Assembly (NCBI GenBank): GCA_035041965.1
Contig: JAPYMA010000395.1
Location: 1 to 64,000 of the forward strand
Source: Anisakis pegreffii
Lineage: Eukaryota; Nematoda; Chromadorea; Rhabditida; Anisakidae
DNA: 64,000 nucleotides
Direction of reading: 5' to 3'
The notes beneath the pieces were generated by a model that had not been told where the DNA came from, searched no databases, and worked only from the letters and a program-made list of their open reading frames with translations. The position numbers and the translations under genes are program-made. Positions 26,403 to 38,720 of the stretch are shown here, in pieces; position 1 is the first letter of the stretch; the number at the start of each line of letters is the position of its first letter.

Positions 26403-27150
26403 ATGCAGTTAATTTTTACGACTATTATATTTATGCTCATGCTGATTGTGAGCAATTTCTGCGATGTGATCTCTGCAGACGATAGTAGCAGTTCACGTTT
26501 CGAAGCAATGCACTCGCCAATGCATCGACGCAGAATACGCCGCGATTACTTGAGACGTAAGATTTAGTTGAAATTAACATTTGAAATGTTCTCATAATCC
26601 CACATCTGCACAATTTGAGACAGCATTACGAAAAGTGCTTACCGGAAACAACTCCAAATGAGAGGAATCAATTTTAACGAAACTCAAATGACATTCTCAA
26701 CTCATTTAGCTAAATTCATTTTAAAGAGCTTAAAAACGAAGTCTAATGCGAGGATTTTTTTTTTGACAGTCGAAACCTCAGATAACCAGCACTGGTAACA
26801 TTAACGTTTTGTATCGTCCAAAAGCAATTTGCGTTTGAATAATTAAACTTTGGACGTGCATGATTTTTCAATGAAATTTCTCGCGATGTTGTCAAGGAGT
26901 CGTGCTTGTTTTTCAACAGTTCATCGAGTGATATGATAGTTTGCAAGCGAGAAACTTTTGAGTTTCAGTCGGTTACTACCCGTCAACTGGATTGTACAGT
27001 AACTTTGGTAGAGGAGGTTATATGGGAGGATATTATGGTGGTTATCCAGGCGGACTGTACGGTGGATATGGTGGATTAATGCCGCCACTAAATCCAAGAG
27101 TGTATACGGATCCAGCTCCAATGATGCCATTCGGTGGTATGTATGGATAA
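26403..27150 (+). CDS. Small secreted Gly/Tyr-rich protein, 2 exons
   Basis: Exons 26403-26556 and 26969-27150, joined in phase, give 111 residues. Residues 1-25 form a hydrophobic signal peptide (about MQLIFTT to DVISA). A short Ser- and Asp-containing propiece leads to HRRRIRRDYLR at 41-51, a strongly basic site suited to furin-type cleavage. The rest is rich in Gly, Tyr and Pro, with GGYMGGYYGGYPGG-type repeats, and ends PMMPFGGMYG. Nematode YGGY-rich secreted peptides include antimicrobial (NLP/CNC-type) and cuticle-associated products; which this is cannot be told from sequence. A TTTCAG acceptor ends at 26370, 32 bases before the ATG, so the start looks right. Convergent with the chemoreceptor gene 720 bp downstream. 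The intron boundaries are canonical GT-AG with TTTCAG. Confidence 0.75.
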
Positions 27151-27870
27151 GGTGTACATACCAGCAGATTACATAAATGAGATGATCATTGGGCGTTTAT
27201 GGTGTTGTTATAATATTTTACATGCAAATTTACGCATAAAAATGGTAATGTTCGTTAATATTCGTTCATGTTATCGACTATTTTGACGACAGAATTATTG
27301 GCCGATTGCATTGACTCGCAGGTGCTTGATGAATCGTTCGGCAGTCTCCGGAGCTCAGATCCTCTTGGAGACATCTTGCAAAACAATAACTCGCGAATGC
27401 TTTTTTGTGGGCACACCATGAACACAAATGGGAATCGCTTGCTTCAGTTTCTTCCGTAGTACCCTGAATGCAACGTTGATAACTAACTGTTTCTGTGATT
27501 GACACGATGGTCATTCAAAAAACTATATTGATTCAGCAAAAGTTAACCCTCCAATAAAAGCTCTTTTTGGAGCTCGCACACTCGGAAACGTGACCAAAAG
27601 TATTTGCGAGCCCTAATGATGAACATATACTGTCAACGGATATTTAACTTTCGGTCAGTTGATCCGTGCGGATCTTGTGATTGCGGTACATTTGGTTCGG
27701 CACACACAAAACGTGATGAGAGATACCCACAAAACATATGCCGAAAGCCCGGGAAAGTGTCAAACAATAAAATGCGACGAAGCAAAGATGTCAGCTTTGA
27801 CAGGTTCCTTCGAAGAGGTGAGCTTTTGAACAGCTCAGAGAGTGCGTCAAGAAATGATCCAAAGAAATGA
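27151..27870. other. Convergent intergenic spacer with a possible decayed coding fragment
   Basis: It separates the 3' ends of the Gly/Tyr-rich gene (+) and the chemoreceptor (-). AATAAA occurs at 27553 on the plus strand but is 400 bp from the stop. On the minus strand about 27510-27301 one frame is protein-like (it includes INVAFRVLRKKLKQ and APETAERFIKHLRVNAIG) but has an in-frame TGA and no start. I do not recognise it, so it is reported only as a possible gene relic. Confidence 0.4.
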
Positions 27871-30430
27871 TCAAGAGTAAATGAGACTGGTGATTGATAA
27901 GGAAACGAACTGATTCACTAGAATGTAGATGATCGTATTAGCTCCGCTATTGATAATCCAAAAAATATTTCTCGAGAACATCACCCATCGGTTTGGTGAG
28001 AAGATGATCCAATAGTTGTTCCAATAAAGCACTGCGAACAACGCCAAGCCAGATATCGCTATTCCCTGAAACTTATGCGATTCGCGAAAGTTCAAAATCA
28101 TCGCCATGTTGATGTCTGTTGGCTTTCTTATACGATGAAAATTGCTGACTCATAGAATCAAACGTCGATTTAATCTTTAAAAAAATTCATTTATGAGGGT
28201 TTACAAATAGCATTGATTGAATACGGTGTGATGCTTTTATAACCTGTATCAATATTGTTCGTTGTTTCTTTCGTATTTCCGCCACATTGGTCCATTGTGC
28301 CCTTTGGGCGGACTGAAACCATATGAATCAATGGAATAGCGCATTGTTCATGTGAAATTATGTTGCTCATTACGCGGTCGGAAGAGTCATTATGTGTCAA
28401 AATTTTCTGATCATATTCGACAGACTACATCATCAATAGTTTTGGGAATAAGGCTGAGGCAGTGGCAATTTCGCAAAAGAAACTTTATCCAAACCCTTCC
28501 TCGCATGAAATCTTCTCAAAAACGAAACAGATGGTCTATTCTCTGCCCAATTTTGAACATTCCACAATTTCACCAACCGATTTATAGAGCAAAACGAATA
28601 GTGCCACATAAGCGGCAGCAGACAACACCAGCTGCACGTACGAATTGTAAATGACCGTATTCCTGGAATGCAGTGAAATCTATCAAACCGAGCATGTCAT
28701 AGTTAAATGGTCATGAACGAGTGACCGTACTCGACGATAACTCAAAATGGCTGAGTATCGTAAGGTTATCACCCTTTGAAAGGTTTAATAAGTGGTTATT
28801 GCCCACTCATCAAATCCACGTCGGCAACGCCATTTGCTGTTTTGTTGGAATAAGGCGACCTTTTGGTAAACATCTGCTAACTTACAACTAGTTATGATTA
28901 GCATTACTCAGATATTAGCTATCAATTAATAGCTATTAGTTATGTATAACCTAGTTATTAATTCTTATTGTTGCTATTCATATCTTAATTATTAATATTT
29001 GTACTTTTTCGCTTACAGTCATTAATTATTAATCAGTTATTGTTGATAATCTTAGCTTACGATTAGTGACCAATGTGATTTTTAGTTGCTAATCTTTAAC
29101 AATTATGCTGTGATCAGTCACAAAAGTGATATTCAGCAGTCATTGAGCACATTCAAAAAATCTCCACTAGACTCATTCTGAGCAAGCGTTTACACGCAGA
29201 ATCCATTTGATTTTACCTCACAATTGTGATATACGGTTCTTGACCGCAATAATACCAAATGAACTCCTCCTTCGAATAGTACATGCCGAAGGCGGGTGTC
29301 ATAAATACTGACAAAAAAATCACTGCCCATATCCAGCATACCGCAATTTCAATCTGAATAACTTCATCTGAACTGAATTATCACATAATGACAATGTGCT
29401 ATCTCGTCCGTTGAATGCAATGGATGAGATTTAATGTGAGATCAACAGTGTTCGTAATAAATAAACGAAAATATTACATTCGTTGTGGACTTGCTGGAGA
29501 GGAATCTGGTTTTCTTGATGTCAGCAATTACAAACAGACGATTCAACGCAAGCATCAAAGTCAAGGCGGTGTAGGCCGCCCAACCAAAATTCAGCATAGC
29601 ACCACAAATCTGCATCGAAGTTTAATAGAACGCTGAGGGAATTACATGCAAAATGTGCACTTATAAAATATTCATGAGACTTGCTCCTCGCAAAATGCAC
29701 TTCAAAGAGCGAACGAGTGGTTAATGAAGATCGCGAAAGTGCTTCGAGGATCAGCACCAACTCACCTTTGTAAAGCTTCGAACAACTTCGGTTTCATCGA
29801 TGAAATTGCACACAATCGCTGGCGTTTGAAATACCAACTGTATGCAATCGGCAAAACCGAGATGCACAATTATCCGATAGCAAGGCGACGAGAACTCACT
29901 GTCGCGATTGATCACCTGAAGAATTCCGCTTGAAAACCAATTGAGCATTGAGTTTCGGTCAATTAGTTCCTGAACTTCCTTGTGGAAGATTGATTGGAAC
30001 AAGTCACTGATTTTTGATGAACCATTAGAGCAATTAAACAAATCACTTCAACAATATAGAGGTCATTCTCCTATGCAAGTTTTTTGAAATTGGTGAATAG
30101 CTCATCGCTGCTAGCAAAAAACAAAAAATTGGATGACATGTAACAGACTTAAGGATAACTCTTGCACTGGATATCTTTACTGGTCAACTTTGATCTTATA
30201 AGTGAGATTTTGATGAAACAATTACGCATCTCAACTATGCACAGAACTTTTCATTATGGCAAAAAACTTTTTTTTCGAATGGTTTGACAAAATCATTTAG
30301 GTAATCCGAGTTGGTTGTAGTATAATGACTTGCAATCAGAACTAACCCATAGAATGAATATATACGGAACAACGGATCCAACAATTAAGATTGCGTTGAC
30401 TGAAGCGACCACAAAGTATTCATCGAGCAT
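27871..30430 (-). CDS. Nematode serpentine chemoreceptor (Srt/Srx-like 7TM GPCR), 7 exons
   Basis: Exons on the minus strand: 30430-30347, 29915-29766, 29609-29478, 29353-29217, 28662-28578, 28312-28244 and 28065-27871. All junctions agree in phase and give 283 residues. TM1 is YFVVASVNAILIVGSVV. TM2 contains CYRIIVHLGFADCIQLVF. TM3 reads CGAMLNFGWAAYTALTLML followed by ALNRLFVI in the DRY position. TM4 is WIWAVIFLSVFMTPAFG, TM5 YVQLVLSAAAYVALFVLLY, and ICL3 has EIRKKQRTILIQ. TM6 and TM7 share the last exon, including NSGANTIIYILVNQF. The cytoplasmic basic patch before TM6 and the TM3 pattern match Srt/Srx families, which act mainly as chemosensory receptors; ligand unknown. The N-terminus is short, and an exon could begin after the TTTCAG ending at 30496. 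The donor of exon 5 (GTTGGT) is weak, but phase supports it. Confidence 0.85.
28870..29110. repeat. AT-rich degenerate TTA/TAG tract in an intron
   Basis: About 240 bp inside chemoreceptor intron 4, dominated by variants of TTAGTTATTAATT. It explains why this intron (554 bp) is the longest in the gene. No coding potential. Confidence 0.6.
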
Positions 30431-31592
30431 TATGCTAGCACGACAAAGTAGTTTTGAATGCTTGAGGGTAATGCATAACGTCGAATGGTGTCTCTCTGAA
30501 AGGTTTTTCACCGACTACCGACAAATCTCTCACAAAATCGGGTAATACGCATCAGTTGAATAGTACATAGCGTAGAGCTGTTTAAAAACGAATGAACTGT
30601 GCAAATCAAGGAAATAAACCTTGTAGAGACCATCATATACAGTATTGACAAGGGTCATCGTATTTTTTTTCACCATGGTCACATTCATTGCTCAGAAATA
30701 TCAACAAACTTGATGTGTATGTTTTAGGTTAGCGGAAATTCCAGTTTAGAGGAAGTTGTTGGGCTCAAGGAAGAGCATTTCTTCAAAAAACTGACTTAAT
30801 GAAGTATTCAATTGAAAATTAGATCAAATAATGAAACTCTATCAAAGAGGACGAATGCGCTTATTTTCCAATAATTGGATTAGCTGTCATGGAACGGTGA
30901 CACTTTGCTAACATTTCAGCATGGAATCAACGACCATCGAGTGGACGCATTCAGTAAGACAGCATTTGAAATGATAAAATAATTGTCATTTGAATATAAT
31001 AACATGAAATAATCATGTTTCATACGAATTTCAATGAATCATTGCGTGCGGTACTCATCGTCAGGTAAAAAATGAAACTAGGATAAAGGCTGCAATCAGC
31101 TAATTGATGGTATTGAATTCTGTAGAAGAGGAAATTTAAATAGGAAAGATTCGGTAGCATCAAAGTGATACGCTGTGATCACTCAAACGCGAAGGCAGCA
31201 TATGATCAGTCGGAAATCATAAGTTTTCAACGAATTGACTAGAGTTCGCACAAGAAGCTTGCATGATTAGTTTGATACGAAACAAACTAGTAATGATGCC
31301 ATCAGACTTTCCCTATTGACAATTGAAGCGCTGCGTGAAACTAGACGTTTGAGTCACTCGGCTAAATAGACACGGGAAAACATATCAGCAAATCACATAA
31401 AATCTGTGCGATATGCTGCCTAAAGCTGTCGAAAAGACAACGGGATGTTTCAGCATATAAAGTTTGCGGTAGACCATTCGGGGTATATGTGACAGCTTCA
31501 GCTGAGTCAAGCGTAATAGATGAAAAGATATTCTCCGTCTCCAGCATGAGATCAACTGATACAGAGGCTGAGGGGCAGTTGAAATGATGTAT

Positions 31593-31600
31593 GGTTAGAT
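31593..31600. repeat. Left target-site duplication of hAT-like element
   Basis: GGTTAGAT directly before the terminal repeat. The right flank is GATTAGAT, seven of eight bases the same; 8 bp is the hAT target length. Confidence 0.7.
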
Positions 31601-32246
31601 CAGTGGTTCTCATCGGGGTGAAATTACCCATTTTGGGTAATTTGGAGGTGTCAAGGGGTAATGGTGGGGGTCGGGAAATTAGTATTTAGTGGAGTTGTTA
31701 TGTCATGATAGAACGCCATTATGATGGTGTTTTTTAACTCGGCTCATAAGATTTTCATTCGTTTTAATAGGGTTTTTATTCTTTTTCTTGCTGTTACAAT
31801 CGCTCTCATAGCTTTCATCTTCGAAAGTGTTTTCTTTTGCCAATTTCTCATTCATTTCATTCAACAATCGAAGTCAAATTCTCTTTCTATCAAACACACT
31901 CTATAATTGATCATTTGACTGTCGAACGTTGTTGAGCAATAACATTCAATTGCGTATTGTTGATTTCGACTGTCAACACTCGTCAACGTATCCATTAAAT
32001 AGTATATGCTACAGAGTAAGAAATTGATTCGAACTGTGAATTGAAATGAGACGAAGTGAATGAGAAAAACTCATCAAGAGAACGATATTCGTATGTGATA
32101 GCTATGAGAGTGAATAGAACACGCCTGAAAAGAATGAGAATCCATCTAAATCACACGTAGAAGCAGTAAATCTTGTATCAGGGGGAAAGGGGGTTACAGC
32201 GGCCTGCCAGATCATTAAAAGGTTTACCCGAACGTGAGAACCACTG
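31601..32246. mobile_element. Non-autonomous hAT-like DNA transposon (MITE), 646 bp
   Basis: The left end reads CAGTGGTTCTCA and the right end TGAGAACCACTG, a perfect 12-bp terminal inverted repeat that extends imperfectly (TCGGGGTGAAA versus TTCGGGTAAA). CAGTGGTTCTCA is a typical hAT-superfamily terminus. The element is flanked by 8-bp target duplications with one mismatch. Next to the left end is a subterminal 10-bp inverted repeat, AAATTACCCA and TGGGTAATTT around TTT, at 31622-31644. Both ends are followed by G-rich stretches. The interior has no transposase frame, so it must have been moved by an enzyme made elsewhere. Confidence 0.85.
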
Positions 32247-32254
32247 GATTAGAT
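32247..32254. repeat. Right target-site duplication of hAT-like element
   Basis: GATTAGAT directly after CCACTG, matching the left flank at seven of eight positions. Confidence 0.7.
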
Positions 32255-32514
32255 TATGTGATGCAGATTTATGACTGCAATGTAATCCACTTAACTGAAA
32301 TTCACTTACTACCCTTATTCCACTCGTTTGATTTGTGCCATGAGTTCAGCTTCGTAACCGACTATGAGTCATGCGGAAATTCTCATGAGAATCAACATTT
32401 TACTTCGAAAACGAAGCAAAAAATCAACTGACGTGACGGATGCAGCAAATGGAGTAGTTCGACATGAAGTGATTTCAGATCAACGGAGTGAGTTCAGATC
32501 ATTCAAATGATCGC

Positions 32515-32620
32515 AAACCACTGACATAAATTCGGTTCATTTGGGTGATTTTAAACCATTCTAGTAAATTCAAATCATTAGGGTGATTCCATTTCAAACC
32601 ACTAAATTGAATTTGAAGTA
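32515..32620. repeat. Degenerate ~40-bp tandem repeat, 2.5 copies
   Basis: AAACCA starts recur at 32515, 32553 and 32596. The first two units also share the order AAATTC, CATT, GGGTGATT. The copies are strongly diverged. Confidence 0.5.
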
Positions 32621-33388
32621 CGTTGACACACGAGTTCAAGAATCAGTTTTGATGCTGATCAATTTTACCAAATAGTCCAGCACGTATGACGATAGCAATA
32701 CATGTTATCAGCACAACCACTGGGCGATAACTGCAGATGCTCAGGCATTGGCGACATTATCAAGCCTTATAGATGGCTGAAGCAAGGATTTATTCGACAG
32801 CATGTTGTTCAGTGCCCGACTGTAGTTGAGGAACGTTTTATTTGAAAGGTATAATTTTATTTTCACATTTGCCAATCACCGTCCATTCAATCGACGGATA
32901 ATTCAATCCGTTACATTCATAATGTAATTATTGCTGAGCCCATTAAAAACACTGAAAACGTCAGCAATCGCGTGTCAAAACAATTCAATAATCGCAGTTA
33001 ATTATGCTAACGAGATTTCATTTGTTCATAGATTCACGCACGATTCTAATAAGGAATGTGAAATGTAATTCTATCCACAACTACATAAATTATACGGCTT
33101 AGTACTGAGCGAGCGTCGTTAAACAATGAGGAACAAATTGTTCTAGGAAAAAGAATTGCGTGAGCTAAAGTGATCTATGAATACAACTTCATCAATACAA
33201 ATCACATCCACTCACTGAAAACCGAACGAAATCAACCATTGAGATTGAATGAATATAACGAGATACCATATGAAACCATATTCACTGTCATGTTGCAGAA
33301 ATGTGCGGAAATCACTGAGTTTTCACGCAACGGTTGAAGGAAATTATTTTTCATGCAATGCACCACAGTAAGATGTGGCCTCAAGAGG

Positions 33389-33405
33389 CACACACACACA
33401 CACAA
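33389..33405. repeat. (CA)n microsatellite
   Basis: About eight uninterrupted CA dinucleotides. They produce a Cys/Val-rich shadow frame on the minus strand. Confidence 0.95.
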
Positions 33406-33683
33406 ATCACGCCTGTTTATCATGTTACTGCCTTCACAGCAACAGAACTTCAGAAAGAAAAGCGCAGTGATCCATGATTATCGCCATCGACGGTAATTAG
33501 TCATCGCGTTGCAAGAAGGGTATCAGCGTCAAAATATTGTAATGCGTTGCTTCGCTGAACAGATAAAAATGGCTGATCGCCCTCGGCACAAACGATACCA
33601 AGCAAATATTTCATTCAGCTGTTTAATTCAGCTATTTGTGCAAATAGTAATTGTAAACAGTTCAAACAAAACGCGGACAATAA

Positions 33684-33689
33684 TTTATT
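33684..33689 (-). terminator. Possible polyadenylation signal of the ShKT gene
   Basis: AATAAA on the minus strand, 117 bp beyond the ShKT stop codon. Position and sequence fit a poly-A signal; no cleavage site was assessed. Confidence 0.45.
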
Positions 33690-33805
33690 AAACGAAACTG
33701 CTATGAAAACATTATTATCATGTTAATTTACAGTGTATTTGCTGGAAACATTGAGATATTCTTGACATTATTAAGAGTGAACAACACAACAATTATCAGT
33801 TCGCT

Positions 33806-36235
33806 TCAACACAACGAGCATGTTCTCCTGCAAACTTCGGACATCAGTTTCATGTATGCCGGATCAGTGCAATACTCGGCACGTTTCGCACAATCTGTCG
33901 ACTGATCCAAACAAGTGAGCAATGAAGCCAATGTGCGTGGCTCTCCTGGTCCTCTCGGCAAATTTTGAGCTGAAAGCAGAACTCTAATGAAGACTGTGAG
34001 TAATTTTGAAACCGTTTAGGTTTTGAACAGCAGTAAACAAGGATCGCCTTAATTCTAAGTGGCTTCGCTGCTTAGTGAGCCCTAAAAATGCGTTAAATTA
34101 TCTTGTGATCCTATAGTGTTGTCCAGAGGTAACTCAAGAATTTGAGAATTACATCATTCGTTGTGTTCAATAAAACTTAATGAAGATGATCGGATCTCGC
34201 ACTCGATTATTCCCTTTGTTTTACTCCTTGATCTCTGTTCATAATGAACCTCAGCGATTCAACGGGATTCAGCCTAAAGGACTAAACTTGCCGAACGGAC
34301 AATCGTTCCGAAGGCATTCACATTATCGTCTTAAGCAGTATGAAATCTTTTCTCCATAATACAAAAAGCCGCACAGAATAACCGCAATAATAAATTGTAT
34401 GTGTTGGTTTTTTTCAGAATACATAAGCGATGATGATGATTTCAACTCACCATCCAAATGGCACAAATTACACGTTCGCTGACACATCGCCATCATTAGA
34501 CTTCTGTACTGAGGTCGGTGACATAAATCAAGCTTGTCTGAAAAAAAGATCATTCTCTGAAAAAAATCCAAACATTGAAAGTTATGTGATTAAAATTTAA
34601 TCAGCGCTTTATAACGTGAATGCTTTCGATAATTGAATTTGCACTGTTTTATAGCCGACAATTATTTCGAATGAGTGGAAATAAGCGTGAAACAGGAATT
34701 ATTAAATGGTCGGTCGTTCAATGAATAAGAAGCATTTGAGGCGTAGCTTTGTTGGAAAACATGATCACCATAGCCGTAGAGATCATTCGAACAACCAAGA
34801 GCCCTGCTTTTATTAAGACGATATTGAATACTCACTGATGCAATTCACTTCCTATTCAGGGCAGTTGCTAGTAATGAAAGTAATGATGCTTTGGATCCTC
34901 ATTTAACCAGTCTCATTATAAGTAATCAAGCGATAAAGACGCTCATTTCCGAAACCTCCGATTTTTCCTATTATTTGTGGAGTTTTGCAAATTGCGAACA
35001 TCCAGATCATCATATCTGTACTTCAGTGGCTATCACATTCTCGTTATATCGTCTAGCTGCTGCCTTATTCATGATAAAACAAATGAGTGAGGAATATAGC
35101 AGTGATCTGTGGCATATTTCCTGGATACCACAAAATATCGAGTTGATACCACAAATCTTTGCGGTGAAAGAATGAATAGGATGAAAGTAGCGCTTTCAAT
35201 TAAGCGACTGATGTTTGCAGTTGTAAAATTCCTCCTAATCAAATGGTGACCATGAAATGAAGCAGTGGAAAACAAGTCAGTAAGGCTGTCTCATAGAACG
35301 GACCTTTACAATCAGCTGACGTATCCGCACAGGCCATTGGACGTATCACTGGAACGGGCAATTCCTGTTCCGTCTCCTCATCGGTCGGGTATTCGTCTTC
35401 ATCCGATGGATCAGTGGTCTCCTCAGCAGTCTGCGATTCCTCTGAAAGTGTCAAAAAACATCGATGAAATGCCGCTGTTCGACAATCGCGTGAACTGTTG
35501 TGGAAAATGTTGTGAATTCATTATAATGAAACATGAACTGATGGTTCACTTCAATAGGATGTTTGTTCATTACACAGCTGGGATCAGACTAAGAGTAACG
35601 AAGAACATGAAGGAACAACGCGATCACCTGTGTAGTCTTCAGTTCCATCCCCTTCACCAGCATTACTTCCACCACCTCCACCGACTTGCTCGTAATATTC
35701 TTCGTCCTCTTCATTACCACATAAACCACAGGTTCTAAACAAGATTTCAAATTGGAGAATGAGGAACTAAATGAAGGAATTTGTTTTGAGTGATGGCTTG
35801 TGTATGCATTTAGGAGATGGTCTAGCTTTAGCTTTCACGAGAATAAATGAGATATCATCCCACATTCTTTCGAGAAGGTTGAAAGGGGTCTTCGATTGAA
35901 AAATCACTGCTGAATGAGTTGCAAGGTTACTAAACCATTTTGGCCTACATATTATTTATTTTCACATTCGGTCTCCAAAGCGGATTAATCAATTGGATCA
36001 AAAAGACGATCAAAACAGATTTTAGTGATTTGAAAGAAACTTAAAGTAAAGTAATGACCAACTTCTTGCAATGAGCTCGCATCATTTCACCAAATAATTC
36101 GTCGGTACACAGTGAAATCTTGGATGCACAATCAGTTTTGCCATCGTCTTCACAGACGTCGTTGTATCGTTGTGGTGGATAATATCCAAGCACACTTCGA
36201 ACGACGAAAATCATAATGAATGCTGACAGATGCAT
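33806..36235 (-). CDS. Secreted protein with three ShKT (SXC) domains, 5 exons
   Basis: Exons on the minus strand: 36235-36063, 35734-35628, 35441-35304, 34537-34451 and 33969-33806. All phases agree, giving 222 residues. Residues 1-17 form a signal peptide. ShKT domain 1 has cysteines 28, 36, 43, 56, 60 and 63; domain 2 has 131, 138, 145, 158, 162 and 165; domain 3 has 188, 195, 202, 215, 219 and 222, and Cys222 is the last residue. Each has the six-cysteine pattern ending TCxLC. The linker between domains 1 and 2 is long and very acidic (glycine run at 76-80, then many Glu and Asp); the second linker is short and proline-rich. Nematodes use ShKT domains widely in surface-coat mucins, secreted enzymes and excretory proteins. 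There is no catalytic domain, so an extracellular structural or binding role is inferred. No channel-blocking activity is implied by the fold alone. Confidence 0.9.
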
Positions 36236-38720
36236 GATTTGAGATTACGATGACGAAAAGATTTATCTTCGAAAATTTACTCAATAAATATTGAATAGTC
36301 CCTGGTAACTGAACTCACAACCGCACCGTCGTAGAACGGGTATAGAAGAACAATTCTATTAGCGTAAATGCTCGGTAATTGTACCAATCAAGGCACTTGT
36401 TTCAGAACAGTGAATGGGATTGAATATACCTTCCGAAGGTATGAATATATCTTCCGAATATCCGAAGGTATCTTCCGAATGATAATATCACTGAGAATCG
36501 ATGAATTCTTCACAGATCGCAAGTGATGGAAGATGCTTGACAGGACGATAAATGACGACAATTGATTCGGATGTGAATCGTAATATGGCGTGTTGTAAAA
36601 TGAGCCGGCGAATGTTTTATACGGAATGCTTCTCGACAGTGCGATGAGCTGAGCAAGATCGCCGCATTTTGAAGGGATCGGACAGATCGTGAGTAATCAA
36701 AACTGAGTGTTTGCTTACCTCAGTGGTCGCACAAATGCCATCCGTGATGGTCACTGCTCATTTGTCAACTTGTACAACAGTTCACCAGACCAACAAACAC
36801 ATTTAGAAAAAAGAAAACTTTAGTGACTGACACTCGATGAGTTTGTTTTAATTCATTGACAATCCATTGTTGCATAGTTTTCATCGCATTCATAAGATTC
36901 ACCTCATTGCTTTGTTTCCTCATTCCAAGCATTCATCACGCATAATAGTCGAAAACAAAAATTGCTTCTCGTTATTCTTTTTTGTCAATTGTGGTGGAAT
37001 TACAGCTGAATTGAAATTCCCAGACACGTTTTTTTGGTCTCTCAACAAATATTCAGCAAGAAAAAATTCCAGTTAGATTTCATCAATGACGTCTAGTATC
37101 TGAATCATCCGCACATTCCTTTAATGCAACATGTATGACCGATTTCAATAGCCCTCAGCTGTTTCCCGCAAACTCATGCATTGAAATGAAAAGCTTTGCG
37201 ATTGACTTCACTTGATTACAATCTATATTGCGTGTGATAGCAATTCAGTTGAAATGTTCCGATCAGCTGATGTGTAGTGGATTGTGACGCTATGAATTGT
37301 GAAATTCGAGTTGTAGGCGGTGATGGGCAAACGTGATAGGCAATACCAATTGAGAACGTCACAAAAATGCGAAAGATAAACAGAGGATGTATTTGGATGA
37401 CTTCTCACTGCATTGTTTGCTGTACTAAAGACTACCGCTCTAAACAAAAAGCGCATAGCATATTTCGAAAGAAATGATTCTTCTCTACAAAGCGAATGCA
37501 AAAACAATCAACTTAAACACTCTGTTCATCCAATTCGACGTAACAGTCGATGTCACTCGTTCAAACGTTAAAACTAAACTATTTAATGGATGATGCATAC
37601 CAGCTCATTGCTCAACTGCAGAAATGATAGTAGTGATCTTTAAAAATCGCTTGCGAGGACAAGGGATGAACACCACCATTCAAGCCTAGTGTATATCAGT
37701 CCTAATTGGCTATGTTGAACTGATATCATGTCCACTGAGAGGCTGTGAAAAATCTGAAATATCTGGCTGAGATCTGATGGTAGGAAATGAATCAATTCAG
37801 GTCTCGTTCAGACTAGAACAAATGATGTTATCCAATATGGAATTTCGATGCTAGTAACTCTTTTGAATATTCGATTGATATTCACTCACTTTCAAAAATC
37901 GAACGAATAAAATTGTGATGTAGCGTTAGGATACACGAAATCTTTTTTGCATGCATTGCTTTGACCACTCAACGTTCTGAACTCCTTTTCATATACCAAA
38001 AAGTTGTCCTTAAAGATTGCGAGTCATCTGATCCTTAGTGATTCTTTAATCCAGGGAATATGCAGTGTGAGGAGGGCGTTTCAATTCGCACCACCTATGT
38101 CCCATTCATAACAGTCGAATGTTTTCAATTTAGTCGATGTCAACACTGAATCTGTCAACCGGTGCCACCGATTCTCGGTGGTGACAGCTGCGGAAAAATA
38201 AACCGCGCTATCTTATTTCCATGCACTCCGACCAGACGGGCGGACTGCCAAGTATTGACCGAGTCAAGGATGCTGCGTAATGCATGAATACAACGAATGA
38301 GATAGATGCAACCATGATACACAACCATGCAATTAAACGTAGTGATATTTATTTTCATACACACGAAAGAGGATGTACTATCGATCACTGAAACCAATAG
38401 ATCGATCATTTATTCACAGTCAAACGTTTCAGTTTTTCAACGCACTGCCCACTTTTTTCCAGTTTCAAGTTTTCGTCAAAGATTAAAGTGTTCTTGCCGT
38501 GAAAAGAAGTTGAATGAATTTCTTTGAGATATTTTATTCGTTGTTCACACATTGCTGGGAATTTCGATGTTGTTAGCGCGTGCGAGTTAGGCTCATTGCG
38601 AGATTACACAAATCGTTTCGATAAGAGTTAGGAGTGGGGAAGTCAAGTTTTATGAGTTGTATTGTTGCAGAATGAATTGAGTAAACGCTTACTTGATTGT
38701 CAATTTTCTTGTGCTTTCAG
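36236..38720. other. Divergent intergenic region (ShKT and transporter promoters)
   Basis: About 2.5 kb between two genes transcribed away from each other, so both promoters should be here. A cluster of CTTCCGAA and CCGAAGGTAT words is found at 36428-36480, about 200 bp upstream of the ShKT start. I saw no other exon, RNA gene or transposon. Confidence 0.55.
36428..36480. repeat. Clustered CTTCCGAA/CCGAAGGTAT words
   Basis: Three CTTCCGAA and two CCGAAGGTAT copies in about 50 bp, forming an imperfect palindrome (TACCTTC, C, GAAGGTA) at the left. The position upstream of the ShKT gene makes a regulatory role possible but unproven. Confidence 0.6.

Larger units (their letters stand above)
30431..33683. 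other. Intergenic region holding a transposon
   Basis: Lies upstream of the chemoreceptor and downstream of the ShKT gene. Apart from the hAT-like element, a degenerate tandem tract and a CA microsatellite, listed separately, nothing was recognised. The chemoreceptor promoter should lie just above 30500, but no motif stands out. Confidence 0.6.

Noticed and set aside
35265..35738. Longest open frame of the window, 157 codons on the plus strand
   Set aside because: It is antisense to ShKT exons 2 and 3, which form a domain-bearing gene with matching splice phases. The openness comes from the biased Glu/Asp codons on the other strand.
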